A stretch of 64,000 nucleotides of DNA, taken from contig NZ_WOXT01000003.1 in assembly GCF_009740395.1 (NCBI RefSeq), positions 186,001 through 250,000 of the forward strand. Reading direction: 5' to 3'. This document shows positions 8,751 to 18,202 of the stretch, in pieces. The position numbers were made by a program, and so were the translations under genes. The DNA comes from Noviluteimonas gilva. Lineage in GTDB: Bacteria > Pseudomonadota > Gammaproteobacteria > Xanthomonadales > Xanthomonadaceae. Numbering within the stretch: the first letter of the stretch is position 1; each line of letters opens with the position of its first letter. The notes below the pieces were generated by a model. It saw nothing but the letters and a program-made list of their open reading frames with translations. It made no database searches and was not told where the DNA came from.

Positions 8751-10433
8751 ATGCAGCAGGCACGTCCGTGGTTGGCCAGTTACCCGCAAGGCGTGCCTGC
8801 GGAGATCGACGTCGAGGAATTCCCCTCGATCGTTTCGGTCCTGCAGTCCTCGCTGGAAAAGTATCGGGACCGCCCTGCCTTCTCCAACCTGGGCAAGACG
8901 CTCACCTACGCCGATATCGACCGGCTGAGCCAGCAGTTCGCGGCCTACCTGCTCGGCGAACTCAAACTGAAGAAGGGCGATCGCGTCGCGATCATGATGC
9001 CCAACTGCCTGCAGTACCCCATCGCCACCTTCGGCGTGCTGCGCGCGGGCCTCACCGTCGTCAACACCAACCCGATGTACACCCCGCGCGAGCTCAAGCA
9101 CCAGCTCGTCGACTCCGGCGCGACCGTGCTGCTCGTGCTCGACAACTTCGGCTCGGTCGTGCAGGAAGTGATCGCGCAGACGCAGATCCGCCAGGTGATC
9201 ACCACGGGCCTGGGCGACATGCTCGGCTTTCCGAAGGGCGCGATCGTCAACTTCGTCCTCCGCCACGTGAAAAAGATGGTGCCGGACTACGACATCGACG
9301 GCGCGATCCGCTTCCGCGATGCGCTCACGCTCGGCCAGATGCACACGCTGCAGGACATCGCGATCGATCCGCAGGATCTCGCGTTCCTGCAGTACACCGG
9401 CGGCACGACGGGCGTGGCGAAGGGCGCGATGCTCACCCACCGCAACCTCGTGGCCAACATGCAGCAGGCCGCAGCGTGGATCGGTACCAACGTCAAATAC
9501 GGCGAAGAAACGATCATCACCGCGCTGCCGCTGTACCACATCTTCGCGTTGACGGCGAACGGCCTGGTCTTCATGAAGTTCGGCGGCCACAACCACCTCA
9601 TCACCAATCCGCGCGACATGCCCGGCTTCGTGAAGGAGTTGAAGAAGGTCCCCTTCACCGCGATCACCGGCGTCAACACGCTGTTCAACGGCCTGCTCAA
9701 CACGCCGGGTTTCGCCGACATCGATTTCTCGCGCCTGCACCTCACGCTGGGCGGCGGCATGGCCGTGCAGCGCGCCGTGGCCGAACGCTGGAAGCAGGTC
9801 ACCGGCTCGACGCTGGTCGAGGCCTATGGCCTCACCGAGACCTCGCCCGCCGCGTGCATCAACCCGATGGACCTGGCCGAGTACAACGGTGCGATCGGCT
9901 TGCCGATCCCGTCCACCGATGCCTGCCTGAAGGACGAGGACGGCAATCTCGTCACCGGCCTGGGCGAAGTCGGCGAGTTGTGCATCAAGGGGCCGCAGGT
10001 CATGCGCGGTTACTGGAACCGCCCGGACGAAACCGCCAACGTCATCGATGCCGATGGCTGGCTGCACACCGGCGACATGGCGAAGATGGACGACAAGGGT
10101 TTCTTCTACATCGTCGATCGCAAGAAGGACATGATCCTGGTCTCGGGCTTCAACGTGTACCCCAACGAGGTCGAGGACGTGATCGCGATGCTCCCGGGCG
10201 TGCTCGAGGTCGGCGCGGTCGGCGTGCCCGACGACAAGTCCGGCGAGGCGGTCAAGGTGGTCATCGTCCGCAAGGACCCCAAGCTGACGGCCGAAGACGT
10301 CAAGGCGCATGCCCGGGAGAACCTGACCGGGTACAAGCAGCCCAAGTACGTCGAGTTCAGGACCGAGTTGCCGAAGACCAATGTCGGCAAGATCCTGAGA
10401 CGCGAGCTCCGGGAGCAGAGCGCCAAGCCCTGA
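8751..10433 (+). CDS. rpfB: Long-chain fatty acyl-CoA ligase RpfB (FadD family)
   Basis: This adenylate-forming enzyme activates fatty acids with ATP and CoA at the membrane. In xanthomonads RpfB acts in DSF signal turnover. The 560-residue product carries the AMP-binding signature YTGGTTGVAKGAMLTH, the YGLTETSP motif, and the C-terminal hinge and lysine region (GWLHTGDMAKMDDKGFFYIVDRKKDMI, cited in parts; PKTNVGKILRRELR). The ATG at 8751 was chosen because it follows a GGGGAG ribosome-binding site by five bases and gives the conserved start RPWLASYP. It lies between acnA and rpfF, as in Xanthomonas, and diverges from the lipoprotein gene. Confidence 0.95.
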   Translation: MQQARPWLASYPQGVPAEIDVEEFPSIVSVLQSSLEKYRDRPAFSNLGKTLTYADIDRLSQQFAAYLLGELKLKKGDRVAIMMPNCLQYPIATFGVLRAGLTVVNTNPMYTPRELKHQLVDSGATVLLVLDNFGSVVQEVIAQTQIRQVITTGLGDMLGFPKGAIVNFVLRHVKKMVPDYDIDGAIRFRDALTLGQMHTLQDIAIDPQDLAFLQYTGGTTGVAKGAMLTHRNLVANMQQAAAWIGTNVKYGEETIITALPLYHIFALTANGLVFMKFGGHNHLITNPRDMPGFVKELKKVPFTAITGVNTLFNGLLNTPGFADIDFSRLHLTLGGGMAVQRAVAERWKQVTGSTLVEAYGLTETSPAACINPMDLAEYNGAIGLPIPSTDACLKDEDGNLVTGLGEVGELCIKGPQVMRGYWNRPDETANVIDADGWLHTGDMAKMDDKGFFYIVDRKKDMILVSGFNVYPNEVEDVIAMLPGVLEVGAVGVPDDKSGEAVKVVIVRKDPKLTAEDVKAHARENLTGYKQPKYVEFRTELPKTNVGKILRRELREQSAKP

Positions 10434-10502
10434 CCTGCAATCGGGGGATCGGTCGCGTTCCGCTACCGTCCGTCGCCCCGTGAATGGAAACGCTTGCATT
10501 TT

Positions 10503-10529
10503 CACCCGGCGATGACGTTTCACCGGGTG
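10503..10529 (+). other. Hairpin in the rpfB-rpfF intergenic region
   Basis: CACCCGG (10503-10509) and CCGGGTG (10523-10529) can form a 7-bp stem with a 13-base loop about 70 bases after the rpfB stop. No T-run follows. It could be an operator, an RNA-processing site or a weak terminator separating rpfB from rpfF. The rest of the 174-base gap shows only a GGGGAAA ribosome-binding site before rpfF. Confidence 0.4.
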
Positions 10530-10607
10530 TAGCATCCCCTGCGTGGGTCATTCGCCCGCCCGCTACCCACCCCTGTTCGCGGACGGGCTCCCAAGGGGAA
10601 ACAAAAC

Positions 10608-11480
10608 ATGAGCAACATCGAGAAGCTGCAGCGCAGCCATCGCTATCCCACCCTGCGTGTCGAAGCAGAGCCGTCGGGCGCGTCCCACTGGCTCTACATG
10701 CACGCTGACGCCGGCACCGGCATCCGTCCGTGTTTCCGCACGGAACTGATGGATGAGATGTGGCGTTACCTCAGCAGCATCACGCTCAACAAGGCCCAGC
10801 GTCATCCGGGCAACCTGCGCCACGTCGTCATCGCCTCGGACGCCCCCGCGTTCAACCTCGGCGGCGACCTCGAACTGTTCGCTCGCCTCATTCGTGAAAA
10901 CAACCGCGAGCAACTGCTGGCCTATGCGCGTCGCTGCATCGATGGCGTGCACAGCATCCACGGCGGTCTCGGCGGCGACGTGCGCACCATCGCGCTGGTC
11001 CAGGGCGACGCGCTCGGCGGCGGCATGGAACTCGCGCTGTCGTGCCACACCATCGTTGCCGAAGAAGGCGTGGGCATGGGCCTGCCGGAAGTGTTGTTCG
11101 GTCTGTTCCCGGGCATGGGCGCCTACTCGTTCCTCTGCAAGCGCGTGTCGCCGCAGCAGGCCGAGAAGATGATCCTCAGCGGCCAGATCTATACGAGCGA
11201 CGAGCTGTACAAGCTGGGCGTCGTCGACATCCTCGTGCCGAAGGGCGAAGGCGAACTGGCCGTGCAGGACCTGATCCGCCAGCAGCAGCGTTCGCCGCAC
11301 TCGCATCTCGCGCTCAACCAGGTGCGCCAGATCGCGCAGCCGGTGGGCTACGACGAGCTGATGGGCATCACCGAAGTGTGGGTGGATACGGCGCTGGCGC
11401 TGGGCGATCGTTCGCTCAAGACCATGGACCGCATCGTCCGCGCGCAGGAACGCCGCTCGGGAGCCGAAGCCGCCGCCTGA
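10608..11480 (+). CDS. rpfF: DSF synthase RpfF (crotonase fold)
   Basis: RpfF makes the diffusible signal factor, cis-11-methyl-2-dodecenoic acid and relatives, from acyl-ACP by combined dehydratase and thioesterase activity. The 290-residue protein has the two catalytic glutamates at E141 (in LGGGMEL) and E161 (in GLPEVLFG). They fall at the same residue numbers as in Xanthomonas campestris RpfF, so an active enzyme is expected. The oxyanion-hole segment NLGGDLELF is also present at about 83-91. It follows rpfB by 174 bases and converges on rpfC with a 49-base gap, the classic rpf arrangement. RpfC normally restrains RpfF by direct binding. Confidence 0.97.
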   Translation: MSNIEKLQRSHRYPTLRVEAEPSGASHWLYMHADAGTGIRPCFRTELMDEMWRYLSSITLNKAQRHPGNLRHVVIASDAPAFNLGGDLELFARLIRENNREQLLAYARRCIDGVHSIHGGLGGDVRTIALVQGDALGGGMELALSCHTIVAEEGVGMGLPEVLFGLFPGMGAYSFLCKRVSPQQAEKMILSGQIYTSDELYKLGVVDILVPKGEGELAVQDLIRQQQRSPHSHLALNQVRQIAQPVGYDELMGITEVWVDTALALGDRSLKTMDRIVRAQERRSGAEAAA

Positions 11481-11529
11481 TCGATTTGCCCGGATACAAC
11501 GCTCGACCTGACGTCTAGCTTCGCCAGAT

Positions 11530-13713
11530 CTAGCTGTTTTCGTTGTCGCGCGCGGCAGGATGCCCGCGCGCGTCCAGCGCAGCCCGACCTTGCGCCATGC
11601 GTTCGCGCAGCACGGAAAGCCGCGGGCGCCATTCGCGCGTGAGTTGCCACTCGGGAATGCGCATCCACTCGCTGCTGGCCGCGGCGAGCTTCACCAGGCC
11701 CAGGTTGCTCGACACGCCCTTCAGGGCATGCGCGTGGTCGCGGACACCGGGCCAGTCGCCGGCCTCGCCGGATTTCTCCAGCGCCGCAAGGCACGTCTCC
11801 GCGTCGCGCAAGCACTGCGCGATGAACTCGCGCACGAAGGTCTCGCCCATGCCGAGCGAGCCGAGTTCTTCCAGCACGCCCGGATCGAAATCGTCGTCCG
11901 ACACCGGCAGCTCGATGCGCGGGTTGGTCGCCTGCACGTTCGCCTGGCCGCTGGTGGCGACTTCCGCGAGCGTGTCGAGCAGGCGCGCGGCGACGACGGG
12001 CTTGGGCAGGAACGCACGGGCACCGGCCTGCGCGCACTGCTGGATCGCTTCGGGCGTAACGTCCGCGGTGAGCACGATGACCGGCGTGCGCTTGCCGCCA
12101 CCCGCCTCCATCACGCGCAACTCGCGCAACAGGTCCAGGCCGCTGACGCCGGGCATGTGCAGGTCGACGATCGCCGCGTCGAAACTGTTGGCCGACAACG
12201 CATCGAGCACTTCTTCGCCGTCGCCGACGCTGGTCACGCGATGGCCCGCCTTCTGCAGCAGGCGCTGCAACACCATGCGGTTCGCCGCGTGGTCGTCGGC
12301 GATGAGCAGATCGAGCGAACGCACCCGCGCGCGATGGCGCAGGAACGGATCGCCGAACGCGATGACGTTCGCCGCGTTGTCGCCGAAGGACGCCGACGAA
12401 ACCGGGATCGCAGGTTTGCCTTCGGCCACGGGCGCGGGCACGCCGACCGGCGCGACCTGCACCTGGTCGAAGGGCAACTCGACCCAGAACCGGCTGCCCC
12501 GCTTTTCCGAACTCTCGAAGCCGATGCTGCCGCCCATCGCTTCGGTCAGGCCCTTGGCGATCGTCGTGCCCAGGCCCGTGCCGCCGTAGCGGCGCGAGAG
12601 GCTCGCATCGGCCTGCTCGAAGGCTTCGAACAGGCGCGCACGCGCCGCCGCCGGAATGCCGATGCCGGTATCGATGACGGTGAAGCGCAGGCGCACCTGC
12701 TGGCCGTCGGATTCGGGGTGCGCGAGCGCGACCTCCAGGCGGACCGAGCCTTCGTCGGTGAATTTGATCGCGTTGCCCGCCAGGTTGATCAGCACCTGGC
12801 GCACGTGGCCCGCATCGCCGATCACGCGGTCGGGCACGTCGATGGCAACGCGCGAGATGTATTCGATGCGCTTGTTGCGCGCGGTCGGTTGCAGGATCGC
12901 GCCGATGTTCTCGAGCATTTCGCCCAGCGAGAATTCGACGGTGTGCAGCTTGAGCTTGCCCGCCTCGATCGCGGAGATGTCGAGCACGTCCTCCACCAGC
13001 GACAACAGCGTGCGCGTGGAGGCCTGGATGGTGTTGAGGCATTCGCGCTGTTCGGCATCCAGGCGCGTGGTGGCGAGCAGCTCGGACATGCCCGCCAGGC
13101 CATTCAACGGCGTGCGGAACTCGTGGCTCATGTTCGCCAGGAACCGGCTCTTCGCCTCGTTGGCGCGCCGCGCTTCCTCGGTCGCCTTGGTCAACGCGCG
13201 CAACAGGCCCGACAGGTACAGCGGCACCGCGACCAGGCCGACGAGCAAGCCGATGCCCAGGCTGCTGTTGCCGTGCCAGTAATCGCTGAAGAGCAGCGTG
13301 CAGCCGAAGCTCGTCACCGCGCCGGCGACGGCCATGTACAGATAACGGTTGCCGAAGCGCAGGCCGTTGCCGACCGTCACCCACATCAGGATGACGTAGA
13401 CCCACGCGAGCGGTTCGCCCATGCGGATCATCGCCAGGCCCATGAGCCCGTAGTCGGACAACATGCCGATCGTGCGACGCAGGTGCGACACGCCCGGCCG
13501 CGCGACGATCGACAGCACGATGCCCAGGCCCACCGCGAACCCGGTGCCCACCATCAGCAGGACGTCGCGATACTCCGCCCACGGTTCCGTACCCGGGCCG
13601 CGCACCAGCAGGTAGACCAGCACGACCGACAGCACCGCCAGGCGCACGAGGGCCTGGCCGTGTTCGCTGTCGGGCCGGTTGGCCAACCGCTGCCGGAGTG
13701 CGGCAAGCAACAC
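11530..13713 (-). CDS. rpfC: DSF-sensing hybrid histidine kinase RpfC
   Basis: RpfC detects DSF at the inner membrane and passes phosphate to RpfG. The 727-residue product (Xanthomonas RpfC is 726) begins at GTG 13713, two bases after the rpfG stop. In order it has an N-terminal membrane domain to about residue 175, a HisKA domain with H197 ([12 protein letters not shown]), and an ATPase domain (DTGIGIP, GGTGLG). These are followed by a receiver with D517 (VDLHMPG) and an HPt domain with H662 (HAHALKG). The short periplasmic DSF-binding segment after DSEHGQ is retained. A gene corresponding to rpfH is absent between rpfG and rpfC. Longer upstream reading frames overlap rpfG and are not credible. 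Confidence 0.95.
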   Translation of the reverse strand: MLLAALRQRLANRPDSEHGQALVRLAVLSVVLVYLLVRGPGTEPWAEYRDVLLMVGTGFAVGLGIVLSIVARPGVSHLRRTIGMLSDYGLMGLAMIRMGEPLAWVYVILMWVTVGNGLRFGNRYLYMAVAGAVTSFGCTLLFSDYWHGNSSLGIGLLVGLVAVPLYLSGLLRALTKATEEARRANEAKSRFLANMSHEFRTPLNGLAGMSELLATTRLDAEQRECLNTIQASTRTLLSLVEDVLDISAIEAGKLKLHTVEFSLGEMLENIGAILQPTARNKRIEYISRVAIDVPDRVIGDAGHVRQVLINLAGNAIKFTDEGSVRLEVALAHPESDGQQVRLRFTVIDTGIGIPAAARARLFEAFEQADASLSRRYGGTGLGTTIAKGLTEAMGGSIGFESSEKRGSRFWVELPFDQVQVAPVGVPAPVAEGKPAIPVSSASFGDNAANVIAFGDPFLRHRARVRSLDLLIADDHAANRMVLQRLLQKAGHRVTSVGDGEEVLDALSANSFDAAIVDLHMPGVSGLDLLRELRVMEAGGGKRTPVIVLTADVTPEAIQQCAQAGARAFLPKPVVAARLLDTLAEVATSGQANVQATNPRIELPVSDDDFDPGVLEELGSLGMGETFVREFIAQCLRDAETCLAALEKSGEAGDWPGVRDHAHALKGVSSNLGLVKLAAASSEWMRIPEWQLTREWRPRLSVLRERMAQGRAALDARGHPAARDNENS

Positions 13714-13715
13714 GA

Positions 13716-14792
13716 TCAGGCCTCCAGGGCCGGCCGCGCGCTCACGGTGGAGAAGCGCTGGCAGATGTCGTCGAGGCGTTCGCGTTGGCGAATCAGCACT
13801 TCGACGCACTTGGGATCGAACAAACGACCGCGCTGCGCGTAGAGGAACGCGAGCGCCGCTTCGATCGTCCACGCTTCCTTGTAGGGGCGCGGCGAGATCA
13901 GGGCATCGAACACGTCGGCCACCGCGACGATGCGCGCTTCCAGCGGAATCGCTTCGCCGACCAGGCCGTCGGGATAGCCGCTGCCGTCGTAACGCTCGTG
14001 GTGGCGCAGCGCGACGGTGGCGCCGGTCTGGATGAAACGGCTCTGGCTGCCGCTCAACAACTCATGCCCGATGCGCGGGTGGCGACGCATGATCTGCGTC
14101 TCCTGCTCCGTGAGCGGGCCGGGCTTGAGCAGGATGGCATCGGGAATCGCGATCTTGCCCATGTCGTGCAGGGGCGCGGCGAGTTCGATCAGGCGCGCTT
14201 CTTCTTCCGTCAGGCCGAGGCCTTCGGCGATCAGGCCGGCGACGTGCGCCATGCGTTCGAGATAGGCGCTGGTGCCGATGTCGCGGTATTCGATGGCGCG
14301 TGCCAGGCGCGACAGCGTTTCGCGCTCGCGCTCCTCGACTTCGTTCATGCTCGAAAGCAGGCGCTGCTCGAGCGAGAGCGCACGCTGCTTCACCGTCTCG
14401 GCCTGCTGGCGCAGGTGCAACAGGTTGCGGCAACGCGCGCGCAATTCGCGCGGACGCACGGGCTTGACGAGGAAATCGATCACGCCGGCTTCGAGCGCGG
14501 CCTGGCGCACGGGTTCGTCGCCGACCACGGTGACCAGCACGATCGGCACGTCGCGGTGCACGGGCGGGCGGCGGAAGCGGCGCGCGAACTCCAGGCCGTC
14601 CATGCCGGGCATGCGGTAATCGAGCAGCAGCAGGTCGGGCCGGTTGTTCTCGCACCAGGTCAGCGCCGCGGTCGGGTCGCCGAAATCGTGCACGGCCAGC
14701 TCGGGACCGATGTCCTCGAGGATGTGGCGCAACATGGTGCGCGCCGATGTCTGGTCGTCGACGATGACCACGTTCACTTCATTAACCCGCAT
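13716..14792 (-). CDS. rpfG: HD-GYP response regulator RpfG, cyclic-di-GMP phosphodiesterase
   Basis: RpfG degrades cyclic-di-GMP when phosphorylated by RpfC, linking DSF to motility, biofilm and secreted enzymes. The 358-residue protein has a receiver domain with phospho-acceptor D58 (LLLDYRMPG) and K110. This is followed by an HD-GYP domain with H209-D210 ([11 protein letters not shown]), HPRIGHELL, and [13 protein letters not shown] at about 264-276, so all metal-binding and GYP residues are present. It is translated just before rpfC, with a two-base gap, so the two proteins should be made together. The PilZ gene 114 bases upstream on the same strand may belong to the same transcript. Confidence 0.96.
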   Translation of the reverse strand: MRVNEVNVVIVDDQTSARTMLRHILEDIGPELAVHDFGDPTAALTWCENNRPDLLLLDYRMPGMDGLEFARRFRRPPVHRDVPIVLVTVVGDEPVRQAALEAGVIDFLVKPVRPRELRARCRNLLHLRQQAETVKQRALSLEQRLLSSMNEVEERERETLSRLARAIEYRDIGTSAYLERMAHVAGLIAEGLGLTEEEARLIELAAPLHDMGKIAIPDAILLKPGPLTEQETQIMRRHPRIGHELLSGSQSRFIQTGATVALRHHERYDGSGYPDGLVGEAIPLEARIVAVADVFDALISPRPYKEAWTIEAALAFLYAQRGRLFDPKCVEVLIRQRERLDDICQRFSTVSARPALEA

Positions 14793-14906
14793 GCGTTGGC
14801 GCCCCCCGGAATCCTTCCCCCGGCGTTGGGCGGGAGCATACCCCGCCCAGCGACGGCGAATACGGAACGGCAGTGGAATCCGCGACGGCGTCCGCAGCGC
14901 GGAAGA

Positions 14907-15284
14907 TCAACGGCGCCCCCGCCGTTCGTCGGGTGCACCGGTTTGCAGGGTGCCGTACTGCGAGAGCACCCGTTCAAGCGTTCGCGCCATGCGGTCGGGC
15001 AAGGGCGCGAAGCGCAGGCCCACCGTATCCGAATCGGTGCGCGCCACGCGCGCCATCAACAGGAACTCGATCCCCGCCTCCCGGGGCCCGCAACGCACCT
15101 CCACCTCCACCGCCTGGCCCACGCGCAGCGCGAAGCCCGGTGGTCGCAGCATGTGAAGACCGGAGATCGACAGGTCCCGCAGGGGCGCACGGAAGTCGCC
15201 TTCCGGCCCACGAATGAGCGCCTCGCCGTCGACGTACACGCGCGAGCGTCGGATGTCGGACTGCGCCGTTGGCGCCATGCCCAT
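14907..15284 (-). CDS. PilZ-domain protein, likely cyclic-di-GMP receptor
   Basis: The 125-residue product is a single PilZ domain. The N-terminal basic motif IRRSRV and the DLSISGL motif (the D/NxSxxG signature) are the two parts of the cyclic-di-GMP binding site. The later strands VGQAVEVEVRC and LMARVARTD complete the barrel. The spacing from the arginines to DxSxxG fits a ligand-binding member, although the RxxxR pattern is partly displaced. It lies between lysS and rpfG on one strand, beside the cyclic-di-GMP phosphodiesterase gene, which suggests work in the same pathway. In Xanthomonas, RpfG is known to act together with PilZ adaptors on pilus motility. Confidence 0.85.
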   Translation of the reverse strand: MGMAPTAQSDIRRSRVYVDGEALIRGPEGDFRAPLRDLSISGLHMLRPPGFALRVGQAVEVEVRCGPREAGIEFLLMARVARTDSDTVGLRFAPLPDRMARTLERVLSQYGTLQTGAPDERRGRR

Positions 15285-15307
15285 TTTGCACCGCTGGTGG
15301 TTCCCCT

Positions 15308-15336
15308 GGTCCCCTGTTCATACGGACAAGGGGACC
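15308..15336 (-). terminator. Possible terminator hairpin after lysS
   Basis: GGTCCCCT (15308-15315) and AGGGGACC (15329-15336) pair perfectly with a 13-base loop, about 30 bases past the lysS stop and just before the PilZ gene. No T-run follows, so it may only weaken read-through. Confidence 0.35.
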
Positions 15337-15366
15337 ACAAGCGGACATCTGCACGGCAAGAATGGC

Positions 15367-16887
15367 TTAACCGTGCGCTTCCGGGCGCATGTAGGGGAAC
15401 AGCAGCACGTCGCGGATGGAGTCCGAATCGGTCAGCAGCATCACCAGGCGATCGATGCCCACGCCCAGGCCACCGGTCGGCGGCAGGCCGACTTCGAGGG
15501 CGCGGATGTAGTCGGCGTCGTAATGCATCGCCTCGTCGTCGCCGCCCTCCTTCGCCTCGACCTGCGCGCGGAAACGCGCCGCCTGGTCTTCCGGATCATT
15601 GAGCTCGGAGAAGCCGTTGGCGAGTTCCTTGCCGCCGACGAACAGCTCGAAGCGATCCGTGATCCCCGGTTCGGTGTCCGATTCGCGGGCCAGTGGCGAG
15701 ACTTCCACCGGGTAATGCGTAATGAAGGTCGGCTGGATGAGGCCGGTTTCCACGGTCTTCTCGAAGATTTCCAGCAGCAACTTGCCCCACCCGTAACCCT
15801 TCTTCACGGGAATGCGCAAACGTTCGCAATGACGCGCAAGCGCATCGCGGTCGCGGCAGTCGGCGACGGTGATCTCGGGGTTGTGCTCGCGCACGGCTTC
15901 TTCGAGCTTCCAACGGCGGAAACGCGCGCCCAGGTCGATCGCATTGCCTTCCCACGTCAGCGCGGTGGTGCCGATGGCTTCCTGCGCGGCGTGGCGGATC
16001 ATGTCCTCGGTCAGGTCCATGACCTCGTCGTACGTGGCGTAGGCCTCGTACAACTCGAGCATCGTGAACTCCGGGTTGTGCCGCGTGCTGACGCCTTCGT
16101 TGCGGAAGTTGCGGTTGATCTCGTACACGCGCTCGAACCCGCCGACGACCAGGCGCTTGAGATACAGCTCCGGCGCCACGCGCAGGAACAGATCCAGGCC
16201 CAGCGCATTGTGGTGCGTGGTGAACGGCTTCGCGGTGGCGCCGCCGACGATGTAATGCATCATCGGCGTTTCCACTTCGAGGAAGCGGCGCGCGTCGAGC
16301 CAGCGACGGATCGCGCCGATGACCTGCGAACGCTTGACGAATACATCGCGCGCCTCGGGCGTCACGATCAGGTCGACGTAACGCTGGCGATAACGTTGCT
16401 CGACATCCGCCAGGCCGTGCCACTTGTCCGGCAACGGGCGCAGCGACTTGGTGAGCAGGCGCAGCACGTCGACCTTGACCGACAACTCGCCGGTCTTGGT
16501 GCGCATCAGCGTGCCTTCGGCGGCGAGGATGTCGCCGGCATCCCAGCCCTTGAACGCGTCGTAGGTGTCGCCGAGCGTGTTGGATTGCAGGAACAACTGG
16601 ATGCGCCCGCTGACGTCCTGCACCTGCGCGAACGCCGCCTTGCCCATCACGCGCTTGGCGAGCATGCGGCCGGCGAGTTTCACGCGGCGCGGCAAGGCTT
16701 CGAGCGCTTCGCCCGTCCACTTCTCGGCATCGGCGAACTCCGCCTGCAGATCGCCGGCGTGGTCTTCGCGACGGAAGTCGTTCGGGAACGGGTTGCCCTG
16801 CGTGCGCAACTGCGCGAGCTTCGCGCGGCGCTCGGCGATCAGGTGGTTTTCGTCGTGCTGGGGCTGGGTGTCTTCGGTCATCGTCAT
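15367..16887 (-). CDS. lysS: Lysyl-tRNA synthetase, class II
   Basis: The enzyme charges tRNA-Lys. The 506-residue protein has the N-terminal OB-fold anticodon-binding domain ([26 protein letters not shown]). The class II catalytic core follows, with motif 2 ([14 protein letters not shown] and HNPEFTMLE) and motif 3 ([11 protein letters not shown]), and it ends with [11 protein letters not shown]. The length matches E. coli LysS (505). It lies 13 bases after prfB in the same direction, an old and widespread pairing. The ATG at 16887 is followed by another in-frame ATG six bases on (16881), and either could be used. Confidence 0.97.
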   Translation of the reverse strand: MTMTEDTQPQHDENHLIAERRAKLAQLRTQGNPFPNDFRREDHAGDLQAEFADAEKWTGEALEALPRRVKLAGRMLAKRVMGKAAFAQVQDVSGRIQLFLQSNTLGDTYDAFKGWDAGDILAAEGTLMRTKTGELSVKVDVLRLLTKSLRPLPDKWHGLADVEQRYRQRYVDLIVTPEARDVFVKRSQVIGAIRRWLDARRFLEVETPMMHYIVGGATAKPFTTHHNALGLDLFLRVAPELYLKRLVVGGFERVYEINRNFRNEGVSTRHNPEFTMLELYEAYATYDEVMDLTEDMIRHAAQEAIGTTALTWEGNAIDLGARFRRWKLEEAVREHNPEITVADCRDRDALARHCERLRIPVKKGYGWGKLLLEIFEKTVETGLIQPTFITHYPVEVSPLARESDTEPGITDRFELFVGGKELANGFSELNDPEDQAARFRAQVEAKEGGDDEAMHYDADYIRALEVGLPPTGGLGVGIDRLVMLLTDSDSIRDVLLFPYMRPEAHG

Positions 16888-16900
16888 CGTGTGGTTCGCA

Positions 16901-18029
16901 TCAGGCGGCGTCGCTGCGCTTGGATCCGGCTTCGAGCCCGGATTTGAGGCTCGCCTCGATGAACTCGTCGAGGTCGCCGTCCAGCACGTTCTGCGTGTCG
17001 CTGCGTTCGATACCCGTACGCAGGTCCTTGATGCGGCTCTGGTCGAGCACGTAGTTGCGGATCTGGCTGCCCCAGCCGATGTCGGACTTGGTGGCTTCCA
17101 GCGCATCCTTTTCGGCGTTGCGCTTCTGGATCTCGAGTTCGTACAACTTGGCCGCCAGCATCTTCATCGCGCGGTCGCGGTTGGCGTGCTGGCTGCGTTC
17201 GGTCTGGCACGCGACCACGATGCCGCTGGGGATGTGCGTGATGCGCACTGCCGATTCGGTCTTGTTGACGTGCTGGCCGCCGGCGCCCGACGAGCGATAC
17301 ACGTCGGTCTTCAGGTCGGCCGGATTGATTTCGATGTCGATCGAGTCATCCACTTCCGGCGAAACGAACACCGAGGTGAACGAGGTATGGCGGCGGTTGT
17401 CGGAATCGAACGGCGACTTGCGCACGAGGCGGTGCACGCCGATTTCCGTCTTCAGCCAACCGTAGGCGTAATCGCCTTCCACGCGGAACGTGGCGGACTT
17501 GATGCCCGCGACTTCGCCGCCGGAGACTTCGAGCAGTTCGGTCTTCCAACCACGCGACTCGGCCCAGCGCAGGTACATGCGCAACAGGATTTCCGCCCAG
17601 TCCTGCGCCTCGGTGCCGCCAGCGCCGGCCTGGATGTCGACGAAGGCCGAGTGCGAATCCATCTTGCCGGAGAACATGCGCTGGAATTCCAGCTGCTCCA
17701 CGCCGCGCGCATAGCGATCGACGTCGGCGACCACCGCCTGCAGCGTGTCCTCGTCGTCTTCCATCTCGACCAGTTCGAGCAGTTCGTTCGCGCCGACCAG
17801 GCCCTGGGTCAGGTCGCGAATGCCGTTGACGGTCTTGTCGAGGAAGCTGCGCTCGCGGCCTAAAGCCTGCGCGCGCTCGGAGTCGTTCCAGACGTCCGGG
17901 GCTTCGAGTTCGCGGTTGACTTCTTCCAGACGCTCCTTGCGGGCGTCGTAGTCAAAGAAACCCCCTCAGCGCATCCAGCCGGCCCGTGAGGTCGGCGATG
18001 CGCTGGCGGATGGGATTGAGTTCGATCAT
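16901..18029 (-). CDS. prfB: Peptide chain release factor RF2, made by programmed +1 frameshift
   Basis: RF2 ends translation at UGA and UAA. The gene has two frames. The first 25 codons (18029-17955) end in LRGFL and an in-frame TGA, and the remaining 350 codons continue in the +1 frame from GAC at 17953-17951. The product would be 375 residues, close to other RF2 proteins. The stop-recognition tripeptide SPF lies in RKSPFDSD, and the peptidyl-transferase motif GGQ lies in [10 protein letters not shown]. Because the TGA at the shift site is read by RF2 itself, the level of RF2 feeds back on its own synthesis. lysS follows 13 bases downstream. Confidence 0.97.
17951..17966 (-). promoter_or_regulatory. 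prfB autoregulatory +1 frameshift site
   Basis: Read on the minus strand, AGGGGG (17966-17961) is followed by TTT and then CTT TGA C (17957-17951). The Shine-Dalgarno-like AGGGGG, the three-base spacer, the slippery CTT and the weak UGAC stop context are all as in E. coli prfB. The ribosome slips from CUU to UUU and skips the T at 17954. Confidence 0.95.
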
Positions 18030-18069
18030 GTGGCGGCTAACGTGTTGCGTTCGGCCGCAAATGATAGCA

Positions 18070-18184
18070 GCGGACCCGCTAAAGCCGCGGGTCCGCCCCA
18101 AAGTTTGCTTCGCAAACTTCGGGCCCCATGCCTGTGCCTCCACATACCCCGCGCTGTCGCGCGCCCCCTTTGACTCAAAGGGGG
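18070..18184. repeat. Cluster of three intergenic hairpins between prfB and the VIT protein
   Basis: Three perfect inverted repeats stand in a row. GCGGACCCGC pairs with GCGGGTCCGC (18070-18096, 10 bp). AAGTTTGC pairs with GCAAACTT around TTC (18101-18119, 8 bp). CCCCCTTTG pairs with CAAAGGGGG around ACT (18164-18184, 9 bp). The last is preceded by a short GCGC-rich palindrome (18151-18163), which recalls the element at 8114-8163. They fill the 173-base gap and may stop transcription from the upstream VIT gene or be REP-like elements. Confidence 0.6.
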
Positions 18185-18202
18185 CTACCCCTCCAGACCC
18201 TC

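Noticed and set aside
11481-11529. A terminator between rpfF and rpfC
   Set aside because: The 49-base convergent gap has no inverted repeat long enough to call.
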